From CAWEBF01 sp963807235 (GTDB lineage Bacteria; Acidobacteriota; Vicinamibacteria; Vicinamibacterales; UBA2999): DNA of 64,000 bases. The position numbers and the translations under genes were made by a program. Position 1 is the first letter of the stretch, and each line of letters begins with the position of its first letter. This document shows positions 1 to 9,084 of this stretch, one piece after another. The notes under the pieces are model-generated. The model made no database searches. It saw nothing but the letters and a program-made list of their open reading frames with translations, and had not been told where the DNA came from. The stretch lies in NCBI GenBank assembly GCA_963807235.1, contig CAWEBF010000009.1, positions 620,001 through 684,000 of the forward strand. Direction: 5' to 3'.

Positions 1-3000
1 TCAACGGCGCGATCGATCGTCTCGAGCGCCTCGATCGCCATCCCTTTCGTGACGGAATCCAGCAGGACCGGCCGTTGCTTGAAGCCTCCGGCCGAGGTGC
101 AGAAGAACAATCGGGATTCCCCGACCGGCACGTCGAGCATCGCCTCCGCCACCGCGGCGTAGACGAGCGGCTGCAGCACGCTCCCGCCGCCGATGACCAG
201 CGTGTCCCTGGTGCGATCCTTTCCCGTCTTGTGATCGGTCACGCGCAGCACGCCGGTCTGGCGGTGCACGTCGATCGCGTCGATGGAGCCCCGCAGCGGG
301 AAGCGGCCGTCGACGAGCACCGGATCGCGCACGCTGCGAGGATCGCGTTCGCCGTCGTGCGGCAGCCCGAACGACAGTTCGAAGTACCGAGGCTCCCAGC
401 CGTCGTCGGCGGCGACCTGGCGGAGCCAGCCGCGGAGGTCGCGCGCAATCGCCGCGATCTCCTCCTGCCAGACGCGCTCGATGGCGGGCACCATGCGCTC
501 GCGATACTCCTCCGCCACCTGCGCGATCGACGAGTCGAGCACCTCCAGCGCCTGGGGCAGCGATTCAGCCGTCAGGGGCATCCGCCGTTGATCGACCAGC
601 GCACGCATCGCGACCGCCTGGATCCGGTGGACGATGCTGCCCTTGGTGAGTGGATCGAGGCGCTGCAGCGGCTCCGGCTGCTCGGCGGCCCGCAGCCGGT
701 GAATGCCGCTCAGCAGGAACTGGTACGGGCACGACGCGAAGCGCTGCAGCGCCGTGACCGAGTAAGGCCGGCGGCCGAGCCGCTGGGTCGCGAGCGCCTC
801 GCGGGTGCGATCCGTGACCTGCACCAGGCCGTCGGTACTGCGTCCACTTCGCCGCGGTACGCGCCCAGCGCTCCGTCACCGTCCGCCGCAGCGCCTCGTT
901 GAGCCGCAGCAGGTACTGCGCGCGGCCCCGCACGCTCTCACCGGGTGCGGCGTCGAGGAGACCGCGCAGGACGGCAAGGTCGTGCTCCTGGGTGTCGATC
1001 GCCATGGCGGCATCTGGCGGCGCCGGCCAGGCCAGCGTCGCGTTTCCCGCGCGGACGGCTGCCGCGGCCAACTCTTCGTGGTCGGGAATGCGGCCCGTGA
1101 CCGCACGCATCGCATCGAGCGCGTAGAACGACGGGACGCGCACGCGCGACTCCCCCACGTCCAGACGCGGGTACGAGAGATACAGCCGCTCGGTCGCGGC
1201 ACCCACGGCGAGATGGAGCAGCTGCCGCTCCTTGAGGCCTCGTTCGCTGCTCGTCTCGAGCTCGCTCGTCAGGTACGCGCGGAACCGATCGGGCAGCAGC
1301 GGATCCTGACGTGCCTTCTGCGGGAACACACGTTCGGCCACCCCGGGGACGAACACGACCTTGAACGATCGTCCGCTGGCCTGCTGCGGACTGCCGATGA
1401 ACACGCGGCCGTAGCGCCGCGGCGGCGGGTCGGCCTCGACCAGCCGCAGCCGCTCGGAGAGCACGGCCCGGACCTCGCGCAGGCCCACCGGGCCCACGGC
1501 CGCCATCGGGCGCAGGTCCGCGAGCACGCGCAGTACGTGCCCCGGGGCCCGCAGCACCCTCGGTGCCAGCTGCTCGAACCGCTCGAGCCACTCGCCCCAT
1601 GTCGCGCGCTCCGGCCACGCCGCCATGTCGCGAATCAGGGGCAGCGCGAAGGACGCGAGGTGCGCCAGCCGCGCCGCGTCGCGTTCGAGGGCCTGGCTCA
1701 GCGACGACTCGGGATCGGCCCGTCGCGACTCCTCGAGACGGATGCGCAGCTCCTCGGCGAACCCGTCCAGCCGCCGGCGCCATCGCTCGGGATCGCCGCC
1801 GATCACTGCGGCCTCGACCAGCATCCATTCCCACCGCCGCGGTGTGCGCAGGGTTCCGGCGATCTCGGGTTGGTCGTCGTGGGCGAGCTGCAGCGGCGCC
1901 TCCGGCTCCGGGGGAGCAGGCGCGGCCGCATCCGAGATCCCCGCGAACACCTCGTCTCCAGGCGGCACCCACACGGGTGCCGGGACACCCGCCGGCGGCA
2001 GCTGGCCCAGCGACAGGTACTCGGCGAACCGGTTCGCCGACAAGCCTTCGTCCGCGCACGCCAGCAGTGCCAGAAAGGCGCGTCCTCCCGCGTGCGGGCG
2101 CCGTGTTCCGCGCTCGAAGTAAGCCGGCACGCCCGCGCGCGCGAGCGCGTGCTCGATCAGGCCAAGGTAGTGCGCGGGGGCACGCACCAGGACCGCGATC
2201 TCGTCGAAGGCTACCCCGCGCCGGGCCTCCTGGAGGATGCGGCGGGCGATCTCCACGCACTCGCGCCCTTCGCCAGGCGCCGAGAAGAACTCGAACGAGC
2301 CGTCCCCGACACGAGGGAGCAGGGGGCCCTCCCAGAAGAGATGCTCCTGGATGGCCCGCAGATCGCCGTCACCGGCCGGCTCCAGATCCTCGAAGTCCGC
2401 GCCGAACATCGCCCACGATTGTTTCGCGCGCTTGTCGTGCGACGACACGGTGGCGAATACCTCGCTCGAAGCGGTCACGAGCGCGTGTACGAACGCGAGC
2501 TCCATCTGCGACGCAACGTCCACGTCCAGAAGGATCAGCGGGTGCGCCAGCGTCCGGTCTTCCGCGACGCCTCCACGAGCCACGTCGAACAGCCGCGCCC
2601 GATCCGCGACGTGGGCCTCGGCCAGTTCCTGCTCCGACTCCTCGACAAGATGCGAGAGGTCGACGGCGGTCGCGGCCTTGTCGGCGCCGCCACGCACGTG
2701 TTCCAGCGGCACGGAGGCCATCCGGAGGTCGCCGAGCGTGTGCGTCAGCGCGCGCGGGAAGCCTGGTGTGTCCGCAATCGCGGACAGCACTGACAGCCGG
2801 TCGTGACGCTGCGCTTCGAAGGCGGCGCGCGCGGCCACCGCCTCGAGCGCCAACGCGCTCGCCGGTGCGACGCCGGCCCCGGCAAGCCGGGGCCCCGCGA
2901 TCCTGGCCGCGAGCTGCGTCAGGCTGAACCGCGACAAGCCGATGGTGGCCGGCCGGGTTCGCGCGATCGAGCGCGCGAAATCATCGGCCGCGCCACGTGT

Positions 3001-3120
3001 CGCGGCGACGATCGTGAGCGGCTGTGACGGAGGATAGGCGAGCGCGAACGCTCGCGCGGCTTCCAGACGCCTGGCCGCTGAGGGGGAGAGAACGCAGCGA
3101 AGACGGGATGGTGCGTTCAC
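1..3120 (-). CDS. AddB-like helicase/PD-(D/E)XK nuclease, partial and frameshifted
   Basis: Probable AddB-type subunit of a double-strand-break resection helicase-nuclease. The N-terminal ~750 residues are UvrD-like: late helicase motifs are visible around VVFVPGVAERVFP and ERLYLSYPRLD. A Walker A motif is not obvious, as in degenerate AddB ATPase domains. After position ~835 the frame breaks; one surplus base (GG at 834-835) restores a frame with ALQRFASCPYQF, a cysteine typical of the Fe-S nuclease fold, then DGRFPLRGSIDAID and VTDHKTGK, the PD-(D/E)XK core. The gene runs off the left edge, so the C-terminus is missing. GTG at 3120 is preferred to ATG at 3138, because the latter lies inside a tandem repeat. 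It is the last visible gene of a clpS-clpA-pdxH run; an addA partner would be expected to the left of the window. Domain assignment is firm, the AddB name less so. Confidence 0.75.
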
Positions 3121-3126
3121 CGGGAA

Positions 3127-3221
3127 TTCACAATTCACAAGTCACAATTCACAAGTCACAAAGACAGGCCGGAACTGCAGTTCCGCGTCCGCTTTGTGAA
3201 TTGTGAATTGTGAACTGTGCA
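3127..3221. repeat. Two facing heptad-repeat blocks (TTCACAA class)
   Basis: Five 7-bp units (TTCACAA/GTCACAA) at 3127-3161 and four units of the complementary class (TTGTGAA, last CTGTGCA) at 3194-3221 face each other across a 32-nt spacer. The RNA could fold into a long AT-rich hairpin. The block fills the gap between the pdxH stop codon at 3227 and the start of the addB-like gene. Confidence 0.85.
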
Positions 3222-3226
3222 TTTCC

Positions 3227-3856
3227 TCAAGGAGCGAGCCGAACGCGACGCCATGAGTCACCGTCGCGGATGTAGGCGAGTCGGTCATGGAGTCTGTTCG
3301 GCCTTCCTTGCCAGAACTCGTACGCGTGCGGCGCCAGGCGATAGCCGCCCCATGACGCGGGCCGCGGCACCGCGTCGCCGAACCGCTGCCGGGCGTCTTC
3401 GACCCGCGTCTCCAGTTCGTCGCGGCTCGCGAGTGACCGGCTTTGCGGCGAGGCCCAGGCACTCCACCGGCTCTCGAGCGGCCGCAACGCGAAGTACTCA
3501 TCCGACTCGGCGTCCGTAATGCGTGCCACCTGTCCTTCGATGCGCACTTGCCGATCGAGCGAACGCCAGTAGAACAAGAGGCTCGCGCGGTCGTTGGCCG
3601 CCAGTTCCCGTCCCTTCCGGCTCTCGTAGTTGGTGTAGAACGTCAACCCGCGGGCGTCCAGCTCCTTGAGCAGCACCAGCCGGGCCGAGGGCTGACCGTC
3701 GCTGCCGGCTGTCGCGAGCACCATCGCCGTCGCGTCGGCCTCCAGCGGCTCAGCGGCTTGAAACCACGCCATGAAGAGCGCCAGCGGATCCTCCCCGGCC
3801 CCATCCTCGATCAGCGGCGTGCCCAGATAGTCGCGTCGCGGCGTGCTAAGTGCCAC
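3227..3856 (-). CDS. pdxH: Pyridoxamine 5'-phosphate oxidase
   Basis: FMN-dependent oxidase making pyridoxal 5'-phosphate from pyridoxine/pyridoxamine phosphate in the cytosol (vitamin B6 salvage). The 209 residues match the family length. FMN- and substrate-binding segments are visible in order: ARLVLLKELDARGLTFYTNY, SRKGRELAAN, LFYWRSLDRQVRIEG, SRWSAWASPQS, and the terminal GRPNRLHDR. The start is GTG at 3856, overlapping the end of clpA by 11 nt, which suggests translational coupling. The reading frame is intact and the product ends VRLAP. Several PLP enzymes lie in the window (aminotransferase, thrC, speA), but they are not in this operon. Confidence 0.95.
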   Translation of the reverse strand: MALSTPRRDYLGTPLIEDGAGEDPLALFMAWFQAAEPLEADATAMVLATAGSDGQPSARLVLLKELDARGLTFYTNYESRKGRELAANDRASLLFYWRSLDRQVRIEGQVARITDAESDEYFALRPLESRWSAWASPQSRSLASRDELETRVEDARQRFGDAVPRPASWGGYRLAPHAYEFWQGRPNRLHDRLAYIRDGDSWRRVRLAP

Positions 3857-6098
3857 CGGGGCCGTCCTCGACGAGCACGATCGAGCCGTCCTCGACCGTG
3901 ATGCGAACCGCGCCCCCGCGAGCCAACGAGCCGAACAGCAGCCGTTCCGACAACGGCTTCTTCACCACGCGGTCGATCAGCCGCGCCATCGGCCGCGCCC
4001 CAAATGCGCGGTCGAAGCCCTTCTGCGCCAGCCACGCTCGCGCCGAGGGATCGAGCACTATCGTCACGTTCTTGGCCGCAACCAGCGCGCGCAGCTCGTC
4101 CACCTGCTTGTCCACCACGCGCTCCACCTCGGCCGTCCCCAATGCACTGAACGTCACCGTCGCGTCGAGGCGGTTGCGAAATTCCGGCGTGAAGGTGCGT
4201 TCGAGGACTCCGCGCGTCGAACCACCCTGCCCCGTGTCGGCGAACCCGAGGCGCCGGTCCGACACGTCGCGGGCGCCGGCGTTGGTCGTCATGATCAGGA
4301 TCACGTGGCGGAAGTCGGCCTTGCGGCCGTGCGAGTCGGTCAGCGTGGCGTGGTCCATCACCTGGAGCAGGATCGCGTACATATCCGGATGGGCCTTTTC
4401 GATCTCGTCGAGCAGCAGCACGGCGTGCGGCGACTTCCGCACCGCATCGATCAGCAGGCCGCCTTCTTCGTAGCCCACGTAGCCGGGCGGCGCGCCGATG
4501 AGACGCGACACCGCGTGCTTCTCCATGTACTCCGACATGTCGTAGCGGATGAATTCCACGCCGAGAATGCGCGCGAGCTGGCGGGCCAGCTCGGTCTTGC
4601 CGACGCCCGTCGGACCGGCGAACAGGAAACTGCCGATCGGCTTCTCGGGGGCGCGAAGCCCCGAGCGCGCCATCTTGATCGCCGATGCCACCTCGCCGAT
4701 GGCCGCGTCCTGCCCGAAGATGACCTCACGCAGCGACACGTCCAGCGCCGCCAGGGCCCGCGTGTCGTCGTGCGACACGGACTGCACGGGCACCCGCGCC
4801 ATCTTGGCCACCACGCGCTCGATGTGCGCGGGCTCAATCTCCTCCGTCCGCTGGTCCGGCGGCAGAAGCTTCTGGGCCGCGCCCGCTTCGTCCACGACGT
4901 CGATCGCCTTGTCGGGCAGGTGCAGGTCCCTGAGGTACTTGGCGGACAGGGTGACCGCGGCCTCCAGCGCCGCGTCGGTGAACCGGACGCCATGGTGCGA
5001 TTCGTAGTGCGAGCGGAGGCCCTTGAGGATCTCGACCGTCTCCTCGGCCGACGGTTCGACGATGTCGATCTTCTGAAAGCGTCGCGCCAGGGCGCGATCG
5101 CGGTCGAAGGACTGTTTCACGTCGGCGAACGTGGTGGACCCGATGCACCGCAGCACGCCGCTCGCCAGCGCCGGCTTCAGCAGGTTGCCGCCGTCCATCG
5201 CGCCTCCCGACGCCGCGCCCACACCGACCAGCGTGTGGATCTCGTCGATGAAGAGGATGGCGGAGGGTTCTTTTGCCAGGCGGTCGAGCACCTGCTTGAC
5301 GCGCTCCTCGAAGTCTCCGCGGTAGCGCGTGCCTGCCACCAGCGCGCCGAGATCCAGCGCGAAGACCGTCGCGCCCTTCAGCGGCTCCGGCACCTCCCCC
5401 TGGTGGATGCGGAGCGCCAGCCCCTCGGCCAGTGCCGTCTTGCCAACGCCGGGCTCACCCACCAGCAGCGGGTTGTTCTTGCGGCGCCGGCACAGCACCT
5501 GCACGATGCGCTCGAGTTCCGCGGCCCGGCCGATCAGCGGATCGATGCGACCCTCGGCGGCCTTGGTGTTCAGGTTCGTCGCGTAGGTCTCCAGGGGATC
5601 GGCCGCGGGTGGTGGGGCTTCGCCTCCGCCCGGCGTCTCTGCCGGGACGGGCTGGGCGCCGCCGTGCGAGATCACGCGGAGCAGCGTCAGCCGTTCGACC
5701 CCGCTGGCCCGCAGGAAGTAGGCGGCATGGCTCTCCTCCTCCTGGAGCATGAACACGAGCAGGTCGCCGCTCGACACTTCTTTGGCGCTCGACGCGGCGG
5801 CATGCATCACCGCGTACTGGATCACGCGATCGAATCCGGCGGTCGGCTCCGGCTCGACCTTGGCCGTACCGGGCACCGCGGGGAATCCCCGTTCGAGCAC
5901 GTCGGCCGCCTGCGATCGCAACGTGTCCACGTTGGCGCCGCAGGCCTGGAGAATGCGCCGCGCGCCGGAATCCTGCGTCAGCGCGACCAGCAGGTGCTCG
6001 AGCCCCACGGCGTCGTGGCGGCGGGCGCGCGCTTCCCTGAACGCGCGCTGCACGGTTTCCAGCGTCTCGGCGGCAAACGGAACGGGTGACCGGGCCAT
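3846..6098 (-). CDS. clpA: ATP-dependent Clp protease ATPase subunit ClpA
   Basis: AAA+ unfoldase that delivers substrates to ClpP. The 750-residue intact protein has the ClpA order: N-terminal double Clp-N domain (to ~150), first AAA module with Walker A GEPGVGKT and FIDEIHTLVG, second AAA module with Walker A GPTGVGKT and LLLDEIEKAHPD, then the ClpB-D2-small domain near the end (KGFDRAFGARPMARLIDR). A long ClpB-type coiled coil between the modules is absent, which favours ClpA over ClpB/ClpC. clpS lies 2 nt upstream, so adaptor and unfoldase are co-translated. With aat nearby, the window encodes three parts of the bacterial N-end rule pathway; clpP is not here. Confidence 0.97.
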   Translation of the reverse strand: MARSPVPFAAETLETVQRAFREARARRHDAVGLEHLLVALTQDSGARRILQACGANVDTLRSQAADVLERGFPAVPGTAKVEPEPTAGFDRVIQYAVMHAAASSAKEVSSGDLLVFMLQEEESHAAYFLRASGVERLTLLRVISHGGAQPVPAETPGGGEAPPPAADPLETYATNLNTKAAEGRIDPLIGRAAELERIVQVLCRRRKNNPLLVGEPGVGKTALAEGLALRIHQGEVPEPLKGATVFALDLGALVAGTRYRGDFEERVKQVLDRLAKEPSAILFIDEIHTLVGVGAASGGAMDGGNLLKPALASGVLRCIGSTTFADVKQSFDRDRALARRFQKIDIVEPSAEETVEILKGLRSHYESHHGVRFTDAALEAAVTLSAKYLRDLHLPDKAIDVVDEAGAAQKLLPPDQRTEEIEPAHIERVVAKMARVPVQSVSHDDTRALAALDVSLREVIFGQDAAIGEVASAIKMARSGLRAPEKPIGSFLFAGPTGVGKTELARQLARILGVEFIRYDMSEYMEKHAVSRLIGAPPGYVGYEEGGLLIDAVRKSPHAVLLLDEIEKAHPDMYAILLQVMDHATLTDSHGRKADFRHVILIMTTNAGARDVSDRRLGFADTGQGGSTRGVLERTFTPEFRNRLDATVTFSALGTAEVERVVDKQVDELRALVAAKNVTIVLDPSARAWLAQKGFDRAFGARPMARLIDRVVKKPLSERLLFGSLARGGAVRITVEDGSIVLVEDGPGGT

Positions 6099-6100
6099 GG

Positions 6101-6436
6101 TTATTCGCTTTTCTCCTCACCATCCGGCTCCATCGTGACGAGGAGCGGAAAGTCTTCCTGCTCAGCCGCGTCGGTGGCCGCCTGGACCTTGCTGGCGGCC
6201 ATGTCGTGCGTGAAGACACCGGCCACGCCGAGCCCGGACTGATGGACGCTCAGCATGATCGCAAACGCTTCAGCCTGCGGCTTGTGAAAAATGTGTTGCA
6301 GCACCCACACTACGAACTCCTGCGTCGTGTAGTCGTCGTTGTGGAGCAGCACGCGCCACATAGTGGGCCGCTTCAGCCGCTCCTCGACGCGCGGGACCGT
6401 CAGCGTCGATTCGCGCGTGTCAGGTCCAGTTCCCAT
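6101..6436 (-). CDS. clpS: ClpS adaptor, N-end rule recognin
   Basis: Small adaptor that binds N-degron substrates bearing Leu, Phe, Tyr or Trp and hands them to ClpA. The protein is 111 residues long. The diagnostic core MWRVLLHNDDYTTQEFVVWV and the following LQHIFHKP, with a late MxxVHxxGxG-like stretch (LSVHQSGLGVAGVF), match the family. The N-terminal ~25 residues are variable, as usual. The stop lies 2 nt from the clpA start. The divergent side holds an inverted repeat and then aat, whose product makes Leu/Phe N-degrons that ClpS reads. Confidence 0.96.
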   Translation of the reverse strand: MGTGPDTRESTLTVPRVEERLKRPTMWRVLLHNDDYTTQEFVVWVLQHIFHKPQAEAFAIMLSVHQSGLGVAGVFTHDMAASKVQAATDAAEQEDFPLLVTMEPDGEEKSE

Positions 6437-6457
6437 CGGCTGCCGTCCCTTCCATTC

Positions 6458-6505
6458 TAGAAAACTTGACCGCCGAATTCCCGACCAAACACGTCAAGTT
6501 TTCTA
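6458..6505. repeat. 13-bp perfect inverted repeat, 22-nt loop
   Basis: The arms TAGAAAACTTGAC (6458-6470) and GTCAAGTTTTCTA (6493-6505) are perfect complements. The element sits between clpS and aat. No T-run follows on either strand that would make a convincing terminator, so a REP-like palindrome or a binding site is equally likely. Confidence 0.75.
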
Positions 6506-6538
6506 CCCCCGCCGGAGGCGGGGCAATCAAACACTGGA

Positions 6539-6561
6539 CTAGCGAGGCGGAGCCTCGCTAG
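6539..6561. repeat. 23-bp dispersed palindrome, copy 1
   Basis: CTAGCGAGGC, loop GGA, GCCTCGCTAG. Copies 2 and 3 at 8254-8276 and 10082-10104 have identical arms and different loops. The right-hand CTA at 6558-6560 is the TAG stop codon of aat on the minus strand. Confidence 0.9.
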
Positions 6562-7275
6562 AGCGCGGACAGCAGGTCTGCATCGAACGCCCAGGGGCCC
6601 GTGGGCCCGTCCAGGCGCGCCAGGCGGGCCACGTGGCCCAGGAACTCCGCTCGCGGGACGTCACACGCGCCAAGCGACGCCAGATGCGCGGTGCTCGTCT
6701 GACAGTCGATCAACGGGAATCCCCACCGGCCGAGCTGCCGCGCCAGCGCCACCAGTGCCACTTTTGACGCGTCGGCCCGCCGCGAGAACATCGACTCGCC
6801 GAAGAACATGCGTCCGAGGCTGACACCATAGAGCCCGCCGGCGAGCCTCTCCCCTTCCCACGCCTCCACCGAATGCGCGTATCCATGCGCGGCCAGCTGC
6901 TCGGTACGCGTACATCATCCCCCGCGTGATCCAGGTTCCATCCTGACCCTGCCGTGGCGCCGCACAGCCGCGCATCACTTCGCCGAACGCCGCATCGCAG
7001 GTCACGCGCAGCGCGCCCGACCGCGCCGTCTTGCGGAGTGACCGCGACACGTGCACCTGGTCCGTGAAGAGCACCATGCGCGGGTCCGGGCTCCACCAGA
7101 GCACCGGATCCTCGTCGTTGAACCACGGGAAGATGCCATGGCGATACGCGTCGAGCAGGCGCGACATCGACAGGTCGTCGCCGGCCGCCAGGAGCCCATT
7201 CGGTTCCGCGAGTGCGCGTTCCACGGGCGGGAACGGATCGCGCGGTTCGAGCCATGGGATCATGAGAGGGTCCAT
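6558..7275 (-). CDS. aat: Leucyl/phenylalanyl-tRNA-protein transferase (frameshifted)
   Basis: Transfers Leu or Phe from aminoacyl-tRNA to N-terminal Arg/Lys of proteins, creating ClpS-recognised degrons. The first part shows FPPVERALAEPNGLLAAGDD and YRHGIFPWF followed by DPVLWWSPDPR, the classic Aat N-terminus; the second part shows HSVEAWEGERLAGGLYGVSL, GRMFFGESMFS and DCQTSTAHLASLGA. The frame breaks at 6903-6904, where GTACCGAG replaces the expected GTACGAG (Ala-Tyr-Glu-Gln). Removing one C gives a 238-residue protein of normal length. The start is ATG 7275 (MDPL) or ATG 7263 (MIPW). The stop codon lies inside the 23-bp palindrome. gluQ diverges 16 nt away. Confidence 0.93.
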
Positions 7276-7290
7276 GCAGCGAGGCGTCGC

Positions 7291-8179
7291 GTGATCGAGG
7301 CCACTCGTCTCGGGGAGGCTGTCGCCCGCCGGCTGCCCCGGCCTCCGATCACCCGGTTTGCCCCATCCCCGACAGGGTACCTGCACCTGGGGCACGTGGT
7401 GAACGCCATCTTCGTATGGGGCGTGGCGCGCGCGGCCGGCGGCCGCGTCCTGCTGCGCATCGAGGATCACGACCGGAGCCGCTGCCGGCCCGAGTTCGAA
7501 TCGGCGTGCCTGGACGATCTTGCCTGGCTGGGTTTCGTGCCCGACGAAGGGCTGACACCCCTTCATCGGCAGCAGGATCACAACTCGCGCTACGCACGCG
7601 CGCTCGCGCGACTGGTTGCCGCCGATCGCGTCTACGCCTGCGCGTGCTCCAGGCGCGACATCGGCGGTGAACGATACGACGGCGCGTGCCGCGCGCGTGG
7701 GCTGGTCCACGCTCCTGGCAGCGGGCTTCGCGTCCGCCTCGACGACGACGTTCAGACCGTCGACGACGTGCGAATGGGGCCGCTGGTCCAGCGGCCGGCC
7801 GAACAATGCGGGGATCTGCTGGTGAAGGATCGCGACGGGCAGTGGACGTATCAGCTCGCCGTCACGGTGGACGACCTGCACCAGAACGTATCCCTGGTCG
7901 TTCGCGGCGAGGATCTCCTGGAATCGACGGGCAGGCAGCTCGCGCTGGCCCGGCTGCTCGGGCGGGAGGAGCCACCGCTCTTTCTTCACCATCCGCTCAT
8001 TTACGCGGGACCCGGCGTGAAATTGAGCAAGTCGGCCGGCGACACCGGCGTGCGGGCACTGCGGGAGGCGGGCGTGCGGCCGGAGGTCGTCGTCGGCCGG
8101 GCGGCCGCCGCGGTAGGGCTCGGCGTCCCACGGCACGGTTGTCCCGGCACGGGAGGTCCACCGGCTATTCGGCGGCTGA
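7291..8179 (+). CDS. gluQ: Glutamyl-Q tRNA(Asp) synthetase (probable 3' frameshift)
   Basis: Attaches glutamate to the queuosine of tRNA(Asp); a truncated GluRS paralogue lacking the anticodon-binding domain. Visible are FAPSPTGYLHLGH (class I HIGH motif), LLRIEDHDRSR, the zinc-ligand pattern CACSRR followed by YDGACR, and KLSKS (KMSKS equivalent). GTG at 7291 is in frame and close to the family N-terminus. Near the 3' end, GGG at 8116-8118 seems to carry one extra G. Removing it gives a terminal AREVHRLFGG and a TGA at 8177-8179 (295 residues). Without the correction the frame would run into the next gene. Very short divergent spacing to aat means the two promoters overlap. Confidence 0.9.
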
Positions 8180-8253
8180 CCGCCCGCGGGTCTGGAGTGG
8201 CCAGGGGAGAGCCGACGGCCCGCACGAAGTGCTGGGCCAAAAAGACACTGCAA

Positions 8254-8276
8254 CTAGCGAGGCTTCGCCTCGCTAG
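8254..8276. terminator. 23-bp palindrome copy 2 with T-run (terminator-like)
   Basis: CTAGCGAGGC, loop TTC, GCCTCGCTAG, immediately followed by TTTTT at 8277-8281. It has the form of a Rho-independent terminator for gluQ on the plus strand and shares its arms with the copies at 6539 and 10082. Confidence 0.8.
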
Positions 8277-8285
8277 TTTTTGGGA

Positions 8286-8323
8286 TAGAATCGGGAACCG
8301 CCTGAAAAGGCAACTTCGAGGAG
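8286..8323 (+). promoter_or_regulatory. Candidate -10 and ribosome binding site of the RRM gene
   Basis: TAGAAT at 8286-8291 resembles a -10 box and lies just after the upstream terminator. GAGGAG at 8318-8323 is a good Shine-Dalgarno sequence 3 nt before the TTG start at 8327. A -35 box would fall in the terminator and is not convincing. Confidence 0.45.
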
Positions 8324-8326
8324 CTC

Positions 8327-9032
8327 TTGGCAGTCCGTCTGTTCATCGGGAATCTTCCTTACGGCGCGAGCGAAGCCGACCTCCGCGCCCATTTCTCAGC
8401 CGTCGCAGAACCCTCGCATGTGGTGATGCCCGTGGACCGGGAAACCGGCCGGCCGCGCGGCTTTGCCTTCGTCGAGTTCGTGGACCGCGCCGCTGCTGAG
8501 GAAGTGGTCAAGCGATTCGACGCGCAGCCGTTCCAGGGCCGCAATCTGGCGGTCAGCGAAGCCCGGGCACGCGAAGACCGTCCGCCTCGGCCACCCGGCA
8601 GCTTTTCGCCCCGGCCTCCGCGGCGGTGGGTTCGGCGGACCGCGGCCTGGCGGTGGCGGATTCGGTGGTGGTGGCGGCGGCTTCGGCGGCGGTGGAGGCT
8701 TTGGCGGCCCACGGCCGGGGGGCGGCGGCTTCGGCGGCCCGCGCCCCGGAGGGTTCGGACCTCCGACTGGTCCCGGCGGCCGCGACCGCAGCGCCAACTT
8801 CGGACCGCCGGCTCCGCCCAAGCGCCTGCGCGGCGGCAAGAAGGGCAACGCGCAGCAGGAGAGCAAGCCGCGCGGCCCCATCAAGGAAAAGAGCGGCGGG
8901 CGCATCTACGCCGTGGATGACCTGGACGACGGCGCGCCGATCGACCTCGACGACGTCGCGACGAGCGCGCCCGCCGTCGTCGACGCCGAGGTCGAGGTCG
9001 ATGTCGACGTCGACGAGGGAACCGACGAGTAG
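8327..9032 (+). CDS. RRM-type RNA-binding protein with Gly-rich middle and acidic tail (frameshifted)
   Basis: Single-stranded-RNA-binding protein of the bacterial Rbp type. The RRM occupies residues ~1-80, with RNP2 LFIGNL and RNP1 RGFAFVEF. It continues as a glycine-rich stretch of GGGFGG/GGPRPGG repeats, a basic segment (KRLRGGKKGN) and a strongly acidic C-terminus (VDAEVEVDVDVDEGTDE). The frame breaks in TTTT at 8603-8606; dropping one T joins SF to RPGLRGGGFGG and yields 234 residues. The start is TTG with a GAGGAG ribosome site. Bacterial RRM proteins are often cold-induced; the acidic tail is longer than usual for that group. Targets cannot be told from sequence. Confidence 0.85.
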
Positions 9033-9084
9033 TCCCGGCTCGCCAGGGGTTCCTTCCTCCCCGCTCCGTTCACCCACACGCACG

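Noticed and set aside
831..845. Programmed ribosomal frameshifting as an explanation of the breaks
   Set aside because: No slippery heptamer plus downstream structure is shared; the breaks occur in genes never known to be recoded, at many sites, almost always by +1 insertion.
3843..6089. Long open frame opposite clpA (and similar long frames opposite addB-like, glnN, pepF, M16, ubiD)
   Set aside because: They are frames produced by GC-rich third-position bias on the complementary strand of well-supported genes; their products are Arg/Ala/His-rich with no recognisable domains.
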